Shown here: one piece after another, positions 42,232 to 49,990 of the stretch
How positions within the stretch are numbered: the first letter of the stretch is position 1
How the letters are laid out: each line of letters opens with the position of its first letter
Origin: Alkanindiges hydrocarboniclasticus
Lineage (GTDB): Bacteria; Pseudomonadota; Gammaproteobacteria; Pseudomonadales; Moraxellaceae
Length of the DNA: 49,990 bases
NCBI RefSeq assembly: GCF_001982605.1
Contig: NZ_MLCN01000055.1
Coordinates: 1-49,990 of the forward strand
Direction: 5' to 3'
The notes under the pieces: model-generated
What the model was told of the DNA's origin: nothing
The model's input: only the letters and a program-made list of their open reading frames with translations
Database searches by the model: none
Program-made: the position numbers and the translations under genes

Positions 42232-44844
42232 TTAACCATTTTTTAAGAGCTTCAGTTCAACAAATGTTTCTGTACCATCATTACTTCGAGCACTGACGAA
42301 CAATTCTTCCTTGGTTTCCTTGAACAATGGATCATTCGGATGCTGTGTAATACAGTTGAGCAGATTTTGAATAACCGTGGCATGCTCGCCAAAAATGGTG
42401 CCTAAATTCTCTTTGGGAAATGAGTAAATGGTGTGGTAAAGGGCATTGGCCGGTAGTAGTTTTGCATTGATACCCAAGCGAACCTTATCTTGTCGCTTCA
42501 TCCCTTCAAGCTGCCTGAACATTTTTACCATCAAGGCGCGGATGTTGGTCTTAGTCCATTCATCTGCTGAAATATTTTTATATAGCTTGTTCTCTCCAGA
42601 TTTATAAATCCTAACCAGTTTTACCTGCTTTACGCGCTTGGTGGCTTGATCATCAGGCTTTATGTAGTTGAAACTGACTTCATAAAGATCAGCTTCCTTA
42701 TGGAATTTGGTAAGGCCACCTATCAAAGTCTGGTCAAAAAACTCATGCAAATGGGTGTTAAAGATAGTCCAGCCCATGTCTTCCTGCTTGACGTGATCCA
42801 GCCTTGTCCCGTTGAAAAAATCACTTCTGAGCATAACCATATGCTCATTAATTCTTGACTTTAGGGCAGCATTGGAAATCTTGGGGGATGGCGCTAGCCG
42901 CGAAGTTTTGGTTTCTTCATTTGACTCAGGCTTCTTACGGGCTCGCTTTGGTTTTGTGGCTGGTACTGTGGTTGTCTCTCCATCTTTAGCAGCAGCCATT
43001 GGGTTCTGCTGATCCTGTGGTATTCCATCTAAAGGAGATTCTGGCGCAATTGATGTCTGATCCTGACTGGATTCAGTTAATTTATTTAAAAAATCAGTGA
43101 TCACTCCTTCAAGGGTGCCTTCTGGCTGCGTCACTTCAATACTATCTGCACCTGTTATAACCTCACTGGATACAGAACCAAAATCACTCCCCAAAAAATC
43201 AATTTGCTGGAACTGGTCATCAACCGGCATAAGCTCGGCATCAATATCAATGGAGGTTGTCTCCATGATCGACTCATGCGGGACAGGATTTTCTAGTTCA
43301 TTTTCTAGTTCGCTGATGATATCTTCATGTTGATTTTCAGCTAAATCGGGTTCCTCTATATTTAAGGCGCTATTACCTATTGCTATATCGTTCTTGGCCT
43401 GCTGCTCAAGTTTGCTCAGAATCGAATTATCAGGGCTAGCATCATCGAGTTTACCTGTCTGGCCAAATAATGTTTCATACCGTAGTGATCCCTCGATGGC
43501 ATCTTGTTCATCAATGCCACGGATACGGGGATAATTACTTGCTTTTTTTACAATGGAACGGATATGCGAAAGTGAGCCAATAGCCTTAATCCGTAAAATA
43601 CCATTGGTTATAATCGGCTTGTCATTTTCACTTGAAACCCATTCAACTGAGAGTAACTCACCATTGGTATAGGTAATATCTTCGCCATCGTTACCCTCCA
43701 TCACAACATTAAGATAACCTTGTTCCTGCAAGTAGCCGTAGATGGCCATGGGTATGCTGCCAACCTTATTCCCAAATTGTGGATAGGTCAGCCTGAAGAG
43801 TTTACGAAGCTCCTTAAATAATTTTTCGTTATACAAATAGAGGTCACCCTCAGCAAACATCCCGATACGCTTATCAGTGACTTTTCCGTTGATGCGGTCA
43901 TTTTCAGAGATAAGTTCAACCAGCAGGCCAAAGAGCATTTCAATTGAATAGGCTTCTTCTTTAACGTCCAAGGTAGTAATGGCCAGTGGTTTAAAACCTT
44001 TAATAAAACGTTCCAGTTCAATAAGTGCGACCGGTTCATCCAATATTGGGGAGGGCTTGCCATTCTGGATATGTATTGGCATTTGCGGATAGCGGTAGCT
44101 TTCAGTAGGCGCGATATAAGGCACCTCTGTTTGATTGTACGAGTTCTTGTAATAAATATCGTATAAGCCCCTTGCTTGGAACAGTACCCGCTTTTCATGA
44201 AGGTTAAGGCTATTAATATGCTTACTATTGCGCAGTTCGCTCCATGAGTAAAACGGGAACAAGGCGGTCAAAATGACCAAGGGATTATTCTTTAAATTGA
44301 TGGCCTTACCCTTACCGGTCACTGGCCGCAGTGTAGATATGCCGGTATATTTGAATGACTCTATATGTTCAATGAGTTGCTTAAGGTAATCATTAATTTG
44401 TTGGCGGTCATGATCTTCTAAGGCGTTAAATAACGCTTCAAAGATGCTCTCATGTTTTAGTAATTTACTTATAGAAAGCGTATTTTTATCTTTCTGGGAG
44501 CCTAAAGTTCTGAAGTTAGTCAGGTGTGATTTTACAGCTCCAACTTTTTTAGAATGAACATTCTTGGTAAAGTGATTTCCTAAATTAACGGTAAGTCCAT
44601 CAATTTCTACAGGACTAATTCTTCTCTGTAATGCCCTGCTTTTTTCTGAATCAAATAGGAACAGAAAAAAATAGACGGTGATCAAAGAAATAATCATGAA
44701 AAACAGTAGAAGAATTGAATCCACATTCAGCAAAAAACCTTCATGATTAATACCCACTTTTCGCATGCGTATTAATGCCAGTACAACCCACCAGAATAAA
44801 ACAATCAATAATGATTTTTTAATTAATTCAAAAGGACTTTGCAT
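42232..44844 (-). CDS. Large membrane-anchored protein upstream of traD
   Basis: An 870-residue protein with two N-terminal membrane helices (about residues 9-26 and 43-67), a soluble middle (about 90-450), a long acidic, disordered linker (about 470-660, with many Glu, Asp, Ser and Pro) and a basic C-terminal domain (about 665-870; KPKRARKKPE starts it, then helical). In SXT/IncA/C-like systems this position is held by the relaxase TraI, but no HD or tyrosine relaxase motif is evident. It could be a coupling-protein partner of DotM type. I do not recognise it with confidence. Confidence 0.6.
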   Translation of the reverse strand: MQSPFELIKKSLLIVLFWWVVLALIRMRKVGINHEGFLLNVDSILLLFFMIISLITVYFFLFLFDSEKSRALQRRISPVEIDGLTVNLGNHFTKNVHSKKVGAVKSHLTNFRTLGSQKDKNTLSISKLLKHESIFEALFNALEDHDRQQINDYLKQLIEHIESFKYTGISTLRPVTGKGKAINLKNNPLVILTALFPFYSWSELRNSKHINSLNLHEKRVLFQARGLYDIYYKNSYNQTEVPYIAPTESYRYPQMPIHIQNGKPSPILDEPVALIELERFIKGFKPLAITTLDVKEEAYSIEMLFGLLVELISENDRINGKVTDKRIGMFAEGDLYLYNEKLFKELRKLFRLTYPQFGNKVGSIPMAIYGYLQEQGYLNVVMEGNDGEDITYTNGELLSVEWVSSENDKPIITNGILRIKAIGSLSHIRSIVKKASNYPRIRGIDEQDAIEGSLRYETLFGQTGKLDDASPDNSILSKLEQQAKNDIAIGNSALNIEEPDLAENQHEDIISELENELENPVPHESIMETTSIDIDAELMPVDDQFQQIDFLGSDFGSVSSEVITGADSIEVTQPEGTLEGVITDFLNKLTESSQDQTSIAPESPLDGIPQDQQNPMAAAKDGETTTVPATKPKRARKKPESNEETKTSRLAPSPKISNAALKSRINEHMVMLRSDFFNGTRLDHVKQEDMGWTIFNTHLHEFFDQTLIGGLTKFHKEADLYEVSFNYIKPDDQATKRVKQVKLVRIYKSGENKLYKNISADEWTKTNIRALMVKMFRQLEGMKRQDKVRLGINAKLLPANALYHTIYSFPKENLGTIFGEHATVIQNLLNCITQHPNDPLFKETKEELFVSARSNDGTETFVELKLLKNG

Positions 44845-44981
44845 CTTAAAATTAACACCCGATTAGCTTAATAATTAAGTTTATCAATAAAAAAATAGAT
44901 AACTATCTTATCAAAGATAGAACATTTATTTATAAAAGGTTAACATAACAATAGGTATTTATTTTAGGATTTGTTCTCGTA

Positions 44982-46010
44982 ATGATTAAATTAATAAATA
45001 AAAAATCATTTCTCTCAAGTGACTTGGTTAATGTTACTCATGTGACACCTCGTCTTTATAAAGCATCCTTACTCATCATTAGTTTGATGCTCTCCAGTCC
45101 CGCCAGTCATGCTGACCTTATTTCAAATCTGCCTCAAATTGACCGACCATCATGGCTTCCTGAATTGCCCAAGGATGCAAACTTTGGTTTTACGACCAAT
45201 ACAACCAAATTTAATGAATTAAAAAAAAGGCTTATAGAGCAGAAAGACCGTACTGCATTAAAGCCGCTCAAGCAGCTGGCCGATTCCGGCTTTTCTCAAG
45301 CGATCACCTTGTTCGGCTATATTTATGACAACGAACCCAAGCTGGTAAAGCTCAATCCGACTATTGCAGCCCACTACTGGGCGGCTTCAGCGCGGATGAA
45401 TGATCCAGTGGCTATGTATAACCTTGGGGTACTATATCTTTATGGCCGTGGTGTTCCGCAAACCACGGATACGGCCTTTCGCCTATTTGACCTTGCATCA
45501 CAGCAAACCATGGGTAAGGCCAATTATATGCTGGGCAAAATGTATGAGGTAAAAAAAGACTATCAGGGTGCAATTCAAGCATACGAAGGCTGCTTTAATT
45601 ATCAGACTATCCCTAAATGCAAGACCCGCTATGGCATTCTTTCAATTAAAACGAAAGCAGCGAAGGATATTGAAATTAACAAGGTCATGGCTGGTTTGGA
45701 TGATGCCAGCAGCCGTGGTGATCCGGAAGCCATGTACACCCTAGCCAGATTGCACGCAGAGGGTCTGTTGCTGAGCAAAAGTATGGAAAATATGGTGGCA
45801 TCTCTGGAGCCATTACGGATTTCACCTGATCCATATTGGCGCAAAGTGGCTGCCGACATGTACAGGGCATATAACCCATCACCAGATGCCATCAAGAAGG
45901 GCAGGGATAACTACCGCGTTTCGCATATTGGGGGCATCGTTCAAGGGTTATTACAATCGAGCGTGGATGACCGTAGAACCGTTTTGGAGAAAGGGGATTT
46001 ATTCACATGA
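44982..46010 (+). CDS. Secreted Sel1-repeat protein
   Basis: A 342-residue protein with a long signal sequence (residues 1-44, core SLLIISLMLSSPASHA) and several Sel1-like repeats (YWAASARMNDPVAMYNLGVL, YLYGRGVPQTTDTAFRLFDL, ANYMLGKMYEV, and EAMYTLARLHAEG). It is related in architecture to the protein at 6764-8140. It overlaps the next gene by four bases, so the two are coupled. A role in envelope interactions is likely for the repeats, but the partner is unknown. Confidence 0.82.
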   Translation: MIKLINKKSFLSSDLVNVTHVTPRLYKASLLIISLMLSSPASHADLISNLPQIDRPSWLPELPKDANFGFTTNTTKFNELKKRLIEQKDRTALKPLKQLADSGFSQAITLFGYIYDNEPKLVKLNPTIAAHYWAASARMNDPVAMYNLGVLYLYGRGVPQTTDTAFRLFDLASQQTMGKANYMLGKMYEVKKDYQGAIQAYEGCFNYQTIPKCKTRYGILSIKTKAAKDIEINKVMAGLDDASSRGDPEAMYTLARLHAEGLLLSKSMENMVASLEPLRISPDPYWRKVAADMYRAYNPSPDAIKKGRDNYRVSHIGGIVQGLLQSSVDDRRTVLEKGDLFT

Positions 46011-46708
46011 TCCCAGCAGATCAACCACAACTGGCGCGCGGTAAAGCCAAATTCTGGCTGGCTGTAAATAACAATGATAAACGGGTTTTAGGGGCAATAA
46101 TGTTCCCTAATATTTATCATATACCTGATAACCGAAAAAATAAGCTTTATAAGAAATATCGCAAGGAAGCATTGCTCTTACTGGGTATTCATGAAAAATT
46201 TGTTGAAACTGGATCACTGGTAATACAGCAGTCAGGCTCACTGGCCGTGGGAATGACAACCAACCGAAAGCTAGGCAATGGTCAAGCGCCGACTGTTTTT
46301 AATTTCAACTCCAATAAACATCGTTTCAAGGAAATGTCATCGGCCACAGAGGAGGATAGTCCTAACAACTTATCTGTCCTAATTCGTCAACAGGACTATC
46401 TTTCAGCGGAAGTGATTTTTAGGGCATGGGCTGCAATTGATAACGGTCTCATTGTTGGCCTGATTGTATTCCCCCATATCAATGATAGTGGCCAGTACCA
46501 TAGCAAACAGTTTTATCAATATAAGAACAAAGCCAGAGCTATTTTACAAAAGGTTGGATATGTCATTTCTGGTGATCTGGTGCTGGATCAGCACCAGCAG
46601 GTTCGATTCTATACTTATCATCAATTGCATCGCCACGCATATAGGACAATTTCAAACTGGGTTAAGGAATATGGATTAACTAAATCGTTAAAGGAATTTA
46701 TAAATTAA
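46007..46708 (+). CDS. Unknown protein with internal duplication
   Basis: A 233-residue soluble protein in two similar halves. In the first, VLGAIMFPNIYHIP is followed by LYKKYRKEALLLLG and SLVIQQSGSLAV. In the second, IVGLIVFPHINDSG is followed by FYQYKNKARAILQK and DLVLDQHQQVRF. This suggests duplication of a domain of about 70 residues. The family is unknown. It is coupled to the Sel1 gene by overlap, so it may act with it. Confidence 0.65.
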   Translation: MIPADQPQLARGKAKFWLAVNNNDKRVLGAIMFPNIYHIPDNRKNKLYKKYRKEALLLLGIHEKFVETGSLVIQQSGSLAVGMTTNRKLGNGQAPTVFNFNSNKHRFKEMSSATEEDSPNNLSVLIRQQDYLSAEVIFRAWAAIDNGLIVGLIVFPHINDSGQYHSKQFYQYKNKARAILQKVGYVISGDLVLDQHQQVRFYTYHQLHRHAYRTISNWVKEYGLTKSLKEFIN

Positions 46709-46711
46709 TAT

Positions 46712-46740
46712 TTGCATTAATAGTTAAATTTTCTTATCAT
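46712..46740 (+). promoter_or_regulatory. Promoter of candidate RNA C
   Basis: TTGCAT (46712-46717) and TATCAT (46735-46740) are 17 bases apart, directly after the stop of the preceding gene. Transcription would start near 46747. Confidence 0.55.
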
Positions 46741-46746
46741 CTTTCT

Positions 46747-47063
46747 TGTCCGAAGCCTAGCTTTAGACTAAATCATTTAGGCTTTAGCCTAAAAGTGGAT
46801 GTATATTCTGTTTTCAGATTTTCTGATAATTGAATGATATTCGCATCGTTCTTGGAACGTTTATTAGCTTAGGCGTTCAGGTTGTTAAGTTGCTCACGCA
46901 ACTGACCATCTTTGAATGGTGTCTATTATCATTTTTTACGTACTGGTCTTAAGATCGCCAGTGCTGTACAGAATGTGCAATAGTCATCTTTTGATGGATG
47001 GCAATAATGATTGATCTTCATTATTATAAAAGTCTCATACCATGTGTGAGACTTTTCTTTTTT
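46747..47063 (+). ncRNA. Candidate structured non-coding RNA (C), about 0.3 kb
   Basis: The segment has a promoter match, no protein frame, and successive perfect hairpins: TTTAGGC-TTTA-GCCTAAA (46776-46793), CGTTC-TTG-GAACG (46847-46859), AGTTGC-TCAC-GCAACT (46888-46903), ACCAT/ATGGT (46905-46920), ACTGG/CCAGT (46942-46962), CATC-TTTT-GATG (46985-46996), AATAATGA/TCATTATT (47003-47025), and a terminator. This is the layout of an independent RNA gene. Its target is unknown. It does not resemble any RNA class I can name. Confidence 0.6.
47028..47063. terminator. Intrinsic terminator of RNA C, bidirectional
   Basis: AAAAGTCTCA (47028-47037) pairs with TGAGACTTTT (47047-47056), followed by CTTTTTTT on the plus strand. 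On the minus strand it would serve the ribbon-helix-helix gene. A second small stem, AGACTT/AAGTCT, follows at 47064-47080. Confidence 0.85.
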
Positions 47064-47099
47064 AGACTTAATTAAAGTCTCGTTTTTGAAGATTCTTTA

Positions 47100-47342
47100 T
47101 TATGTCTCATTACTCTTTTCAATGATAAAGCGACAATCAGGGCTTAATCTGGATGCCAGTTCATTGATGAGCTCTTCAGTAGATGCGTCACTTACAGCAG
47201 TAGACTGCTCAAAGGTTTGATTTAAACGGGCAACAATATCGGCATTCATAGATCGGTTAAGTTCTTTTGCCGATTCAGCTAATTTTTCTTTTAGCTCGGC
47301 AGGCATGCGCATTTTGTACTCGATGCCTAAATTTTTACCCAT
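47100..47342 (-). CDS. Arc-family ribbon-helix-helix protein
   Basis: An 80-residue protein with a ribbon-helix-helix of Arc type: the strand GIEYKMRMPAELKEKL, then SAKELNRSMNADIVARLNQT. Such proteins are DNA-binding repressors. The C-terminal 25 residues are an acidic tail. It sits next to parB on the same strand and may regulate the par or neighbouring genes. No toxin partner is visible. Confidence 0.82.
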   Translation of the reverse strand: MGKNLGIEYKMRMPAELKEKLAESAKELNRSMNADIVARLNQTFEQSTAVSDASTEELINELASRLSPDCRFIIEKSNET

Positions 47343-47384
47343 AAACTTGCCTCAATTTTCACTCATGACCAAATAAGAGTTATG

Positions 47385-48569
47385 CTATTTATTATTTGCC
47401 CAATCCTTTAAAATTACATATTGCTCATTAGATAAATTTAGCTTTTTAAATAATGAAATTACACTTTCACTACTACTAGCGCCAATATGGCTAATGAATA
47501 AATTGATCAGTTCTTCATCATACCCCAGAGCGGGGGATAGTAAAGTAGGGGAATTGCCTTGGGCAGGATTGGTTTTAGCCGTTGGGTCAACTGTACCTGC
47601 GATAGGCCTATTTTCATTTAATCCTGTTCCGACCGTTTTTTTAACAGGAATGGCTGGTTCATTGCTTGACCCACGATCATGACCAGCTGCTTCAATAGGG
47701 TTATCATTTTTTAACTGATTACTGGTTAAGGCGTCAGTTGAATTATTTTCCTGCGAATCTTTCTTGGAGGCAGCCAAATCCGCTTGCCCCTCACTTTTAG
47801 AAATTTCCGATTTATTCTCTACTGCCTTTGGGTTTTCCATGGCCTTAAGAGTGCGAATTTCACTTTTAAGCCATGTTCTGCTAACAATCCCTTCCTGCTC
47901 AAACTGTTGTTCAGCCAATTTTAAGCAATTTGGGTCAAGTTTATATAACTCGTTTAAAGCAACCACAGCATGGACATCGGCCATTTTAAACTTCAGGGCT
48001 GATTCCTGAATATTTTTTGGTATATCGAGTATTCCAAGTGACCGTGATAAATCAGAAGGGGCGATACCAAGTTGATCTGCAATATCCTTTTTTAACTTCT
48101 CAGGTTGCAGCTCGACCATTTTCTTATAAAAAACGGCTGTTTCAATAGCTGACAGGTTGACCCTGACATGGTTCTCGGCATATTGCTTAAGCGCAATACT
48201 GACCTTATCGTTGTCGTCAACGGCCATAATCATGGCAGCAATCGTTTCTATCTTTTTACTGGAAAGAATTGCTCTGACTCGACGCTCACCAACCAGTATC
48301 TTGAACCGGTTTTTTTCATTAGGAACAGGGTAGGCTACAATGGGTTCCAGCTGGCCATTTTCCTCAATACTTAACCGTAAAGCTGCAATCTCGTTTTCAT
48401 CAAACCAAAAACGCACTTGGTTGTCGTCAAAAACAATTTGCTCTTTCTTTAAATTAAGCAAATAAGGCTTTGAATTTAGCCGGCCTTGAATACCTGCGCC
48501 ACCAGACGTCGCCTGTACTTTTGCCATGATGGCTTCAACGCTATTGCCTTTAGCTTTAGCAGTACTCAT
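47385..48569 (-). CDS. parB: Plasmid partition protein ParB
   Basis: A 394-residue ParB: the ParB/Sulfiredoxin-like N domain with ALRLSIEENGQLEPIVAYPV and FKILVGERRVRAIL (GERR motif), then the HTH KDIADQLGIAPSDLSRSLGI, a linker rich in Asn, Ser and Glu, and a small C-terminal dimer domain (SLFKKLNLSNEQYVILKDW). It binds parS. I chose the ATG at 48569 (GGGA nine bases upstream). The preceding gene is parA, ending 17 bases upstream. No parS was identified. Confidence 0.9.
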   Translation of the reverse strand: MSTAKAKGNSVEAIMAKVQATSGGAGIQGRLNSKPYLLNLKKEQIVFDDNQVRFWFDENEIAALRLSIEENGQLEPIVAYPVPNEKNRFKILVGERRVRAILSSKKIETIAAMIMAVDDNDKVSIALKQYAENHVRVNLSAIETAVFYKKMVELQPEKLKKDIADQLGIAPSDLSRSLGILDIPKNIQESALKFKMADVHAVVALNELYKLDPNCLKLAEQQFEQEGIVSRTWLKSEIRTLKAMENPKAVENKSEISKSEGQADLAASKKDSQENNSTDALTSNQLKNDNPIEAAGHDRGSSNEPAIPVKKTVGTGLNENRPIAGTVDPTAKTNPAQGNSPTLLSPALGYDEELINLFISHIGASSSESVISLFKKLNLSNEQYVILKDWANNK

Positions 48570-48585
48570 TGTAAAAGTCCCTTTC

Positions 48586-49290
48586 TCATTTTTCTTGGTT
48601 CTTAAAAATATCAAGAATTTCAGAAAAAATCCTTAATAAGGATTCTCCTGTTTTAAGTACTTTTGGCACCAGCGCAGTTTGGCCATTATCAATAGCAATT
48701 TTATAGTCAACACTATTGGCAATATATTCTTCAAAGGCTTTCCAGCGAAAATCAGGGTTAGCTTTTGAAAGTAGGGCACTCATCAATGTACCAGTTCTAT
48801 TTTTTGAATAACTGTTTACGAGAATGCGGATTTCTACGGGATGGTTGTGTTGTTCTGAAATGGCTTCAATAAAATTCAGCGTTTCAAGCGTAGACTCATA
48901 TTCAGAGACGCCAGAAGTCATGGGCGTGATAACCAAGTCAGCGGTTAGTATAATTTCCGAAATTTGATTGAAGGCAGTCTCATTGGGATTGCCAACATAC
49001 CCTGCGGTATCAATAAATACAAAATCATAATTTTCCTTTGCTTCAGAAATGGCGGTTTCAGGAAAATCATCGTTTGCGCAATTAATGACATCTGGCAACA
49101 TTAAGCTGGTTTTGCTATCAGTATCTGCTCGGTTCCGCCATTTTGTAGCACTATTTTGTGGATCAAAATCTAAAATGACACTTTTATATCCGGTAGACTT
49201 AGCTGCATTGGCCAAGTTTATTGTTGTTGTTGTTTTGCCAACACCACCTTTCTGATTTGCAACAACTATTACTTTTGCTGTTTTACTCAT
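48586..49290 (-). CDS. parA: Plasmid partition ATPase ParA
   Basis: A 234-residue ParA/MinD-like ATPase with deviant Walker A VANQKGGVGKTTTTINLA (Lys13 and Lys18 region), ILDFDPQNSATKW, and FVFIDTAGYVG. It lacks an N-terminal DNA-binding domain, so it is type Ib-like. With ParB it positions plasmid copies. A promoter precedes it. Confidence 0.92.
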   Translation of the reverse strand: MSKTAKVIVVANQKGGVGKTTTTINLANAAKSTGYKSVILDFDPQNSATKWRNRADTDSKTSLMLPDVINCANDDFPETAISEAKENYDFVFIDTAGYVGNPNETAFNQISEIILTADLVITPMTSGVSEYESTLETLNFIEAISEQHNHPVEIRILVNSYSKNRTGTLMSALLSKANPDFRWKAFEEYIANSVDYKIAIDNGQTALVPKVLKTGESLLRIFSEILDIFKNQEK

Positions 49291-49334
49291 GAAATTACCT
49301 GCTTAACATACAGTTATATTAATTACGCAGGTCA

Positions 49335-49362
49335 ATCATACCACAATAAATTTAAAAGGCAA
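49335..49362 (-). promoter_or_regulatory. Promoter of parAB
   Basis: On the minus strand TTGCCT (49357-49362) and TATGAT (49335-49340) are 16 bases apart, upstream of parA. Confidence 0.55.
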
Positions 49363-49385
49363 TATATTTAAAAAATGACTGGAAT

Positions 49386-49415
49386 TAAAAAAGAGCCCTT
49401 ATTAGGGCTCCTTTT
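49386..49415 (-). terminator. Intrinsic terminator of the H-NS-like gene
   Basis: GAGCCC (49393-49398) pairs with GGGCTC (49405-49410). On the minus strand the stem is followed by six T. It lies ten bases beyond the stop of the H-NS-like gene. Confidence 0.85.
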
Positions 49416-49424
49416 CATAATCAA

Positions 49425-49826
49425 TTAGTTTTTCTGAATTAAATCAGAACGACTTTGTCCAGCGACTGCTTCATAATCTTTAATCCACTGAGGCAAACGG
49501 CCAAGTCCGAACCATGTCTGGGACGGGTTATTTGGATTAACGTACATGTTCTTATTGCTTGAGCGCAATGCTTCACCAGAAGGCGTAAAAATACTGCCAG
49601 ACTTGGAAAGAATGTTATTAATTTCCTGATTAGTTAGGCGGTGCTTTTGCACGATATCAATTAATTTTTTAACGTCCGCAGCCTTCTCTTCGGATTTTAA
49701 TTGATCCAATCTATTCTTGGCTGCTTCCATAATACTGGCTAAAGCATCTGGGCTACATGTTTGCAATGCTTGATCAATACTTTCAGTATCACCTAGCTTA
49801 ATTGGCGAAAGATCACTTCGTGACAT
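49425..49826 (-). CDS. H-NS family nucleoid protein
   Basis: A 133-residue protein with an N-terminal helical oligomerisation region (about residues 15-65, including IMEAAKNRLDQLKSEEKA) and an H-NS type C-terminal DNA-binding domain (YVNPNNPSQTWFGLGRLPQW). Plasmid H-NS homologues silence AT-rich genes and lower the fitness cost of conjugative plasmids. The core GRLPQW replaces the common GRGRKPxW, so DNA contact may differ. It is monocistronic, followed by a terminator. Confidence 0.85.
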   Translation of the reverse strand: MSRSDLSPIKLGDTESIDQALQTCSPDALASIMEAAKNRLDQLKSEEKAADVKKLIDIVQKHRLTNQEINNILSKSGSIFTPSGEALRSSNKNMYVNPNNPSQTWFGLGRLPQWIKDYEAVAGQSRSDLIQKN

Positions 49827-49869
49827 TTTTCATTCCCCTGAAAATTAACGTATACATAATGGTCACCGA

Positions 49870-49898
49870 CTATTTTATCGATTTAAAAGATAAAATAG
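49870..49898. repeat. Inverted repeat upstream of the H-NS-like gene
   Basis: CTATTTTATC (49870-49879) pairs with GATAAAATAG (49889-49898) with a nine-base loop. It lies about 45 bases before the H-NS-like start and may be an operator. The remaining bases to 49990 are AT-rich without a gene. Confidence 0.55.
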
Positions 49899-49990
49899 AA
49901 TAGCTATTTGCTAAAAGCTTTAATTAATGGATATTTTAAAAGCTATTTAACTCAAAAATGTAATCAGTAACCTTTAAAAAATAAGGATAT

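Overview
The window is a stretch of a large conjugative plasmid (or plasmid-like element) from a moderately AT-rich gammaproteobacterium. The Rep_3 initiator with CCACA-type iterons, the F-type (MPF_F) transfer genes and the codon style fit Moraxellaceae such as Acinetobacter, Psychrobacter or Moraxella, but the host is an inference. No rRNA, tRNA, CRISPR array or insertion sequence was seen.

Layout. (1) 1-8.8 kb: accessory genes, mostly on the minus strand and mostly unrecognised. They include a zinc-finger-like protein, a DUF1566 protein, an XRE-type regulator, a CoiA-like nuclease protein, a transglutaminase-like protein and a Sel1-repeat lectin-free secreted protein. (2) 8.2-14.0 kb, minus strand: an actin-type partition pair (ParM plus a ParR-like protein) heads a run of transfer genes: dsbC, traW, a second DsbC-like protein, traU, trbC and a small P-loop protein. 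(3) 14.0-18.4 kb: a mainly non-coding control region. It carries AAAAGTACTTTT repeats, one unknown gene, two long hairpin-rich stretches that look like structured RNAs, and an origin with a DnaA box, an AT-rich segment and about 17 iterons. (4) 18.4-34.6 kb, plus strand: repB, then the main F-type transfer operon in order: lytic transglycosylase, small membrane protein, GspE/PilB-like ATPase, DsbA-like protein, OmpA-like lipoprotein, traL, traE, traK, traB, traV, traA pilin, traC, trbI, trhF, traF, traH. (5) 34.6-40.1 kb: an HTH protein, an unknown protein behind a hairpin leader, a lipoprotein, a UvrD-type helicase, and two small proteins resembling pieces of Rep_3 initiators. (6) 40.1-44.9 kb, minus strand: a TraD-type coupling protein between a small membrane protein and an 870-residue membrane-anchored unknown. 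(7) 45-50 kb: a Sel1 protein, a protein with an internal duplication, a probable 0.3 kb structured RNA with its own promoter and terminator, a ribbon-helix-helix protein, parB, parA and an H-NS family protein.

How the parts work together. repB with the iterons and DnaA box would drive replication. Two partition modules (ParM/ParR-like and ParA/ParB) would secure inheritance. TraL/E/K/B/V/C/W/U/H/F, TrbC, TrbI, TrhF and the pilin would build the pilus and the mating channel, helped by at least four thiol-disulfide proteins. The TraD-like ATPase would feed DNA to the channel. TraG, TraN and a recognisable relaxase are not visible and may lie outside the window.

The most unusual content is the non-coding DNA: two adjacent hairpin-dense segments (15.79-16.48 and 16.49-17.17 kb) and a third at 46.7-47.06 kb look like non-coding RNA genes with promoters and/or intrinsic terminators. 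Also notable are a GspE-like ATPase with a C-terminal MshEN-like domain inside an F-type operon, a pair of Rep_3-fold miniature proteins, and a roughly ten-fold excess of the palindrome TGGCCA.
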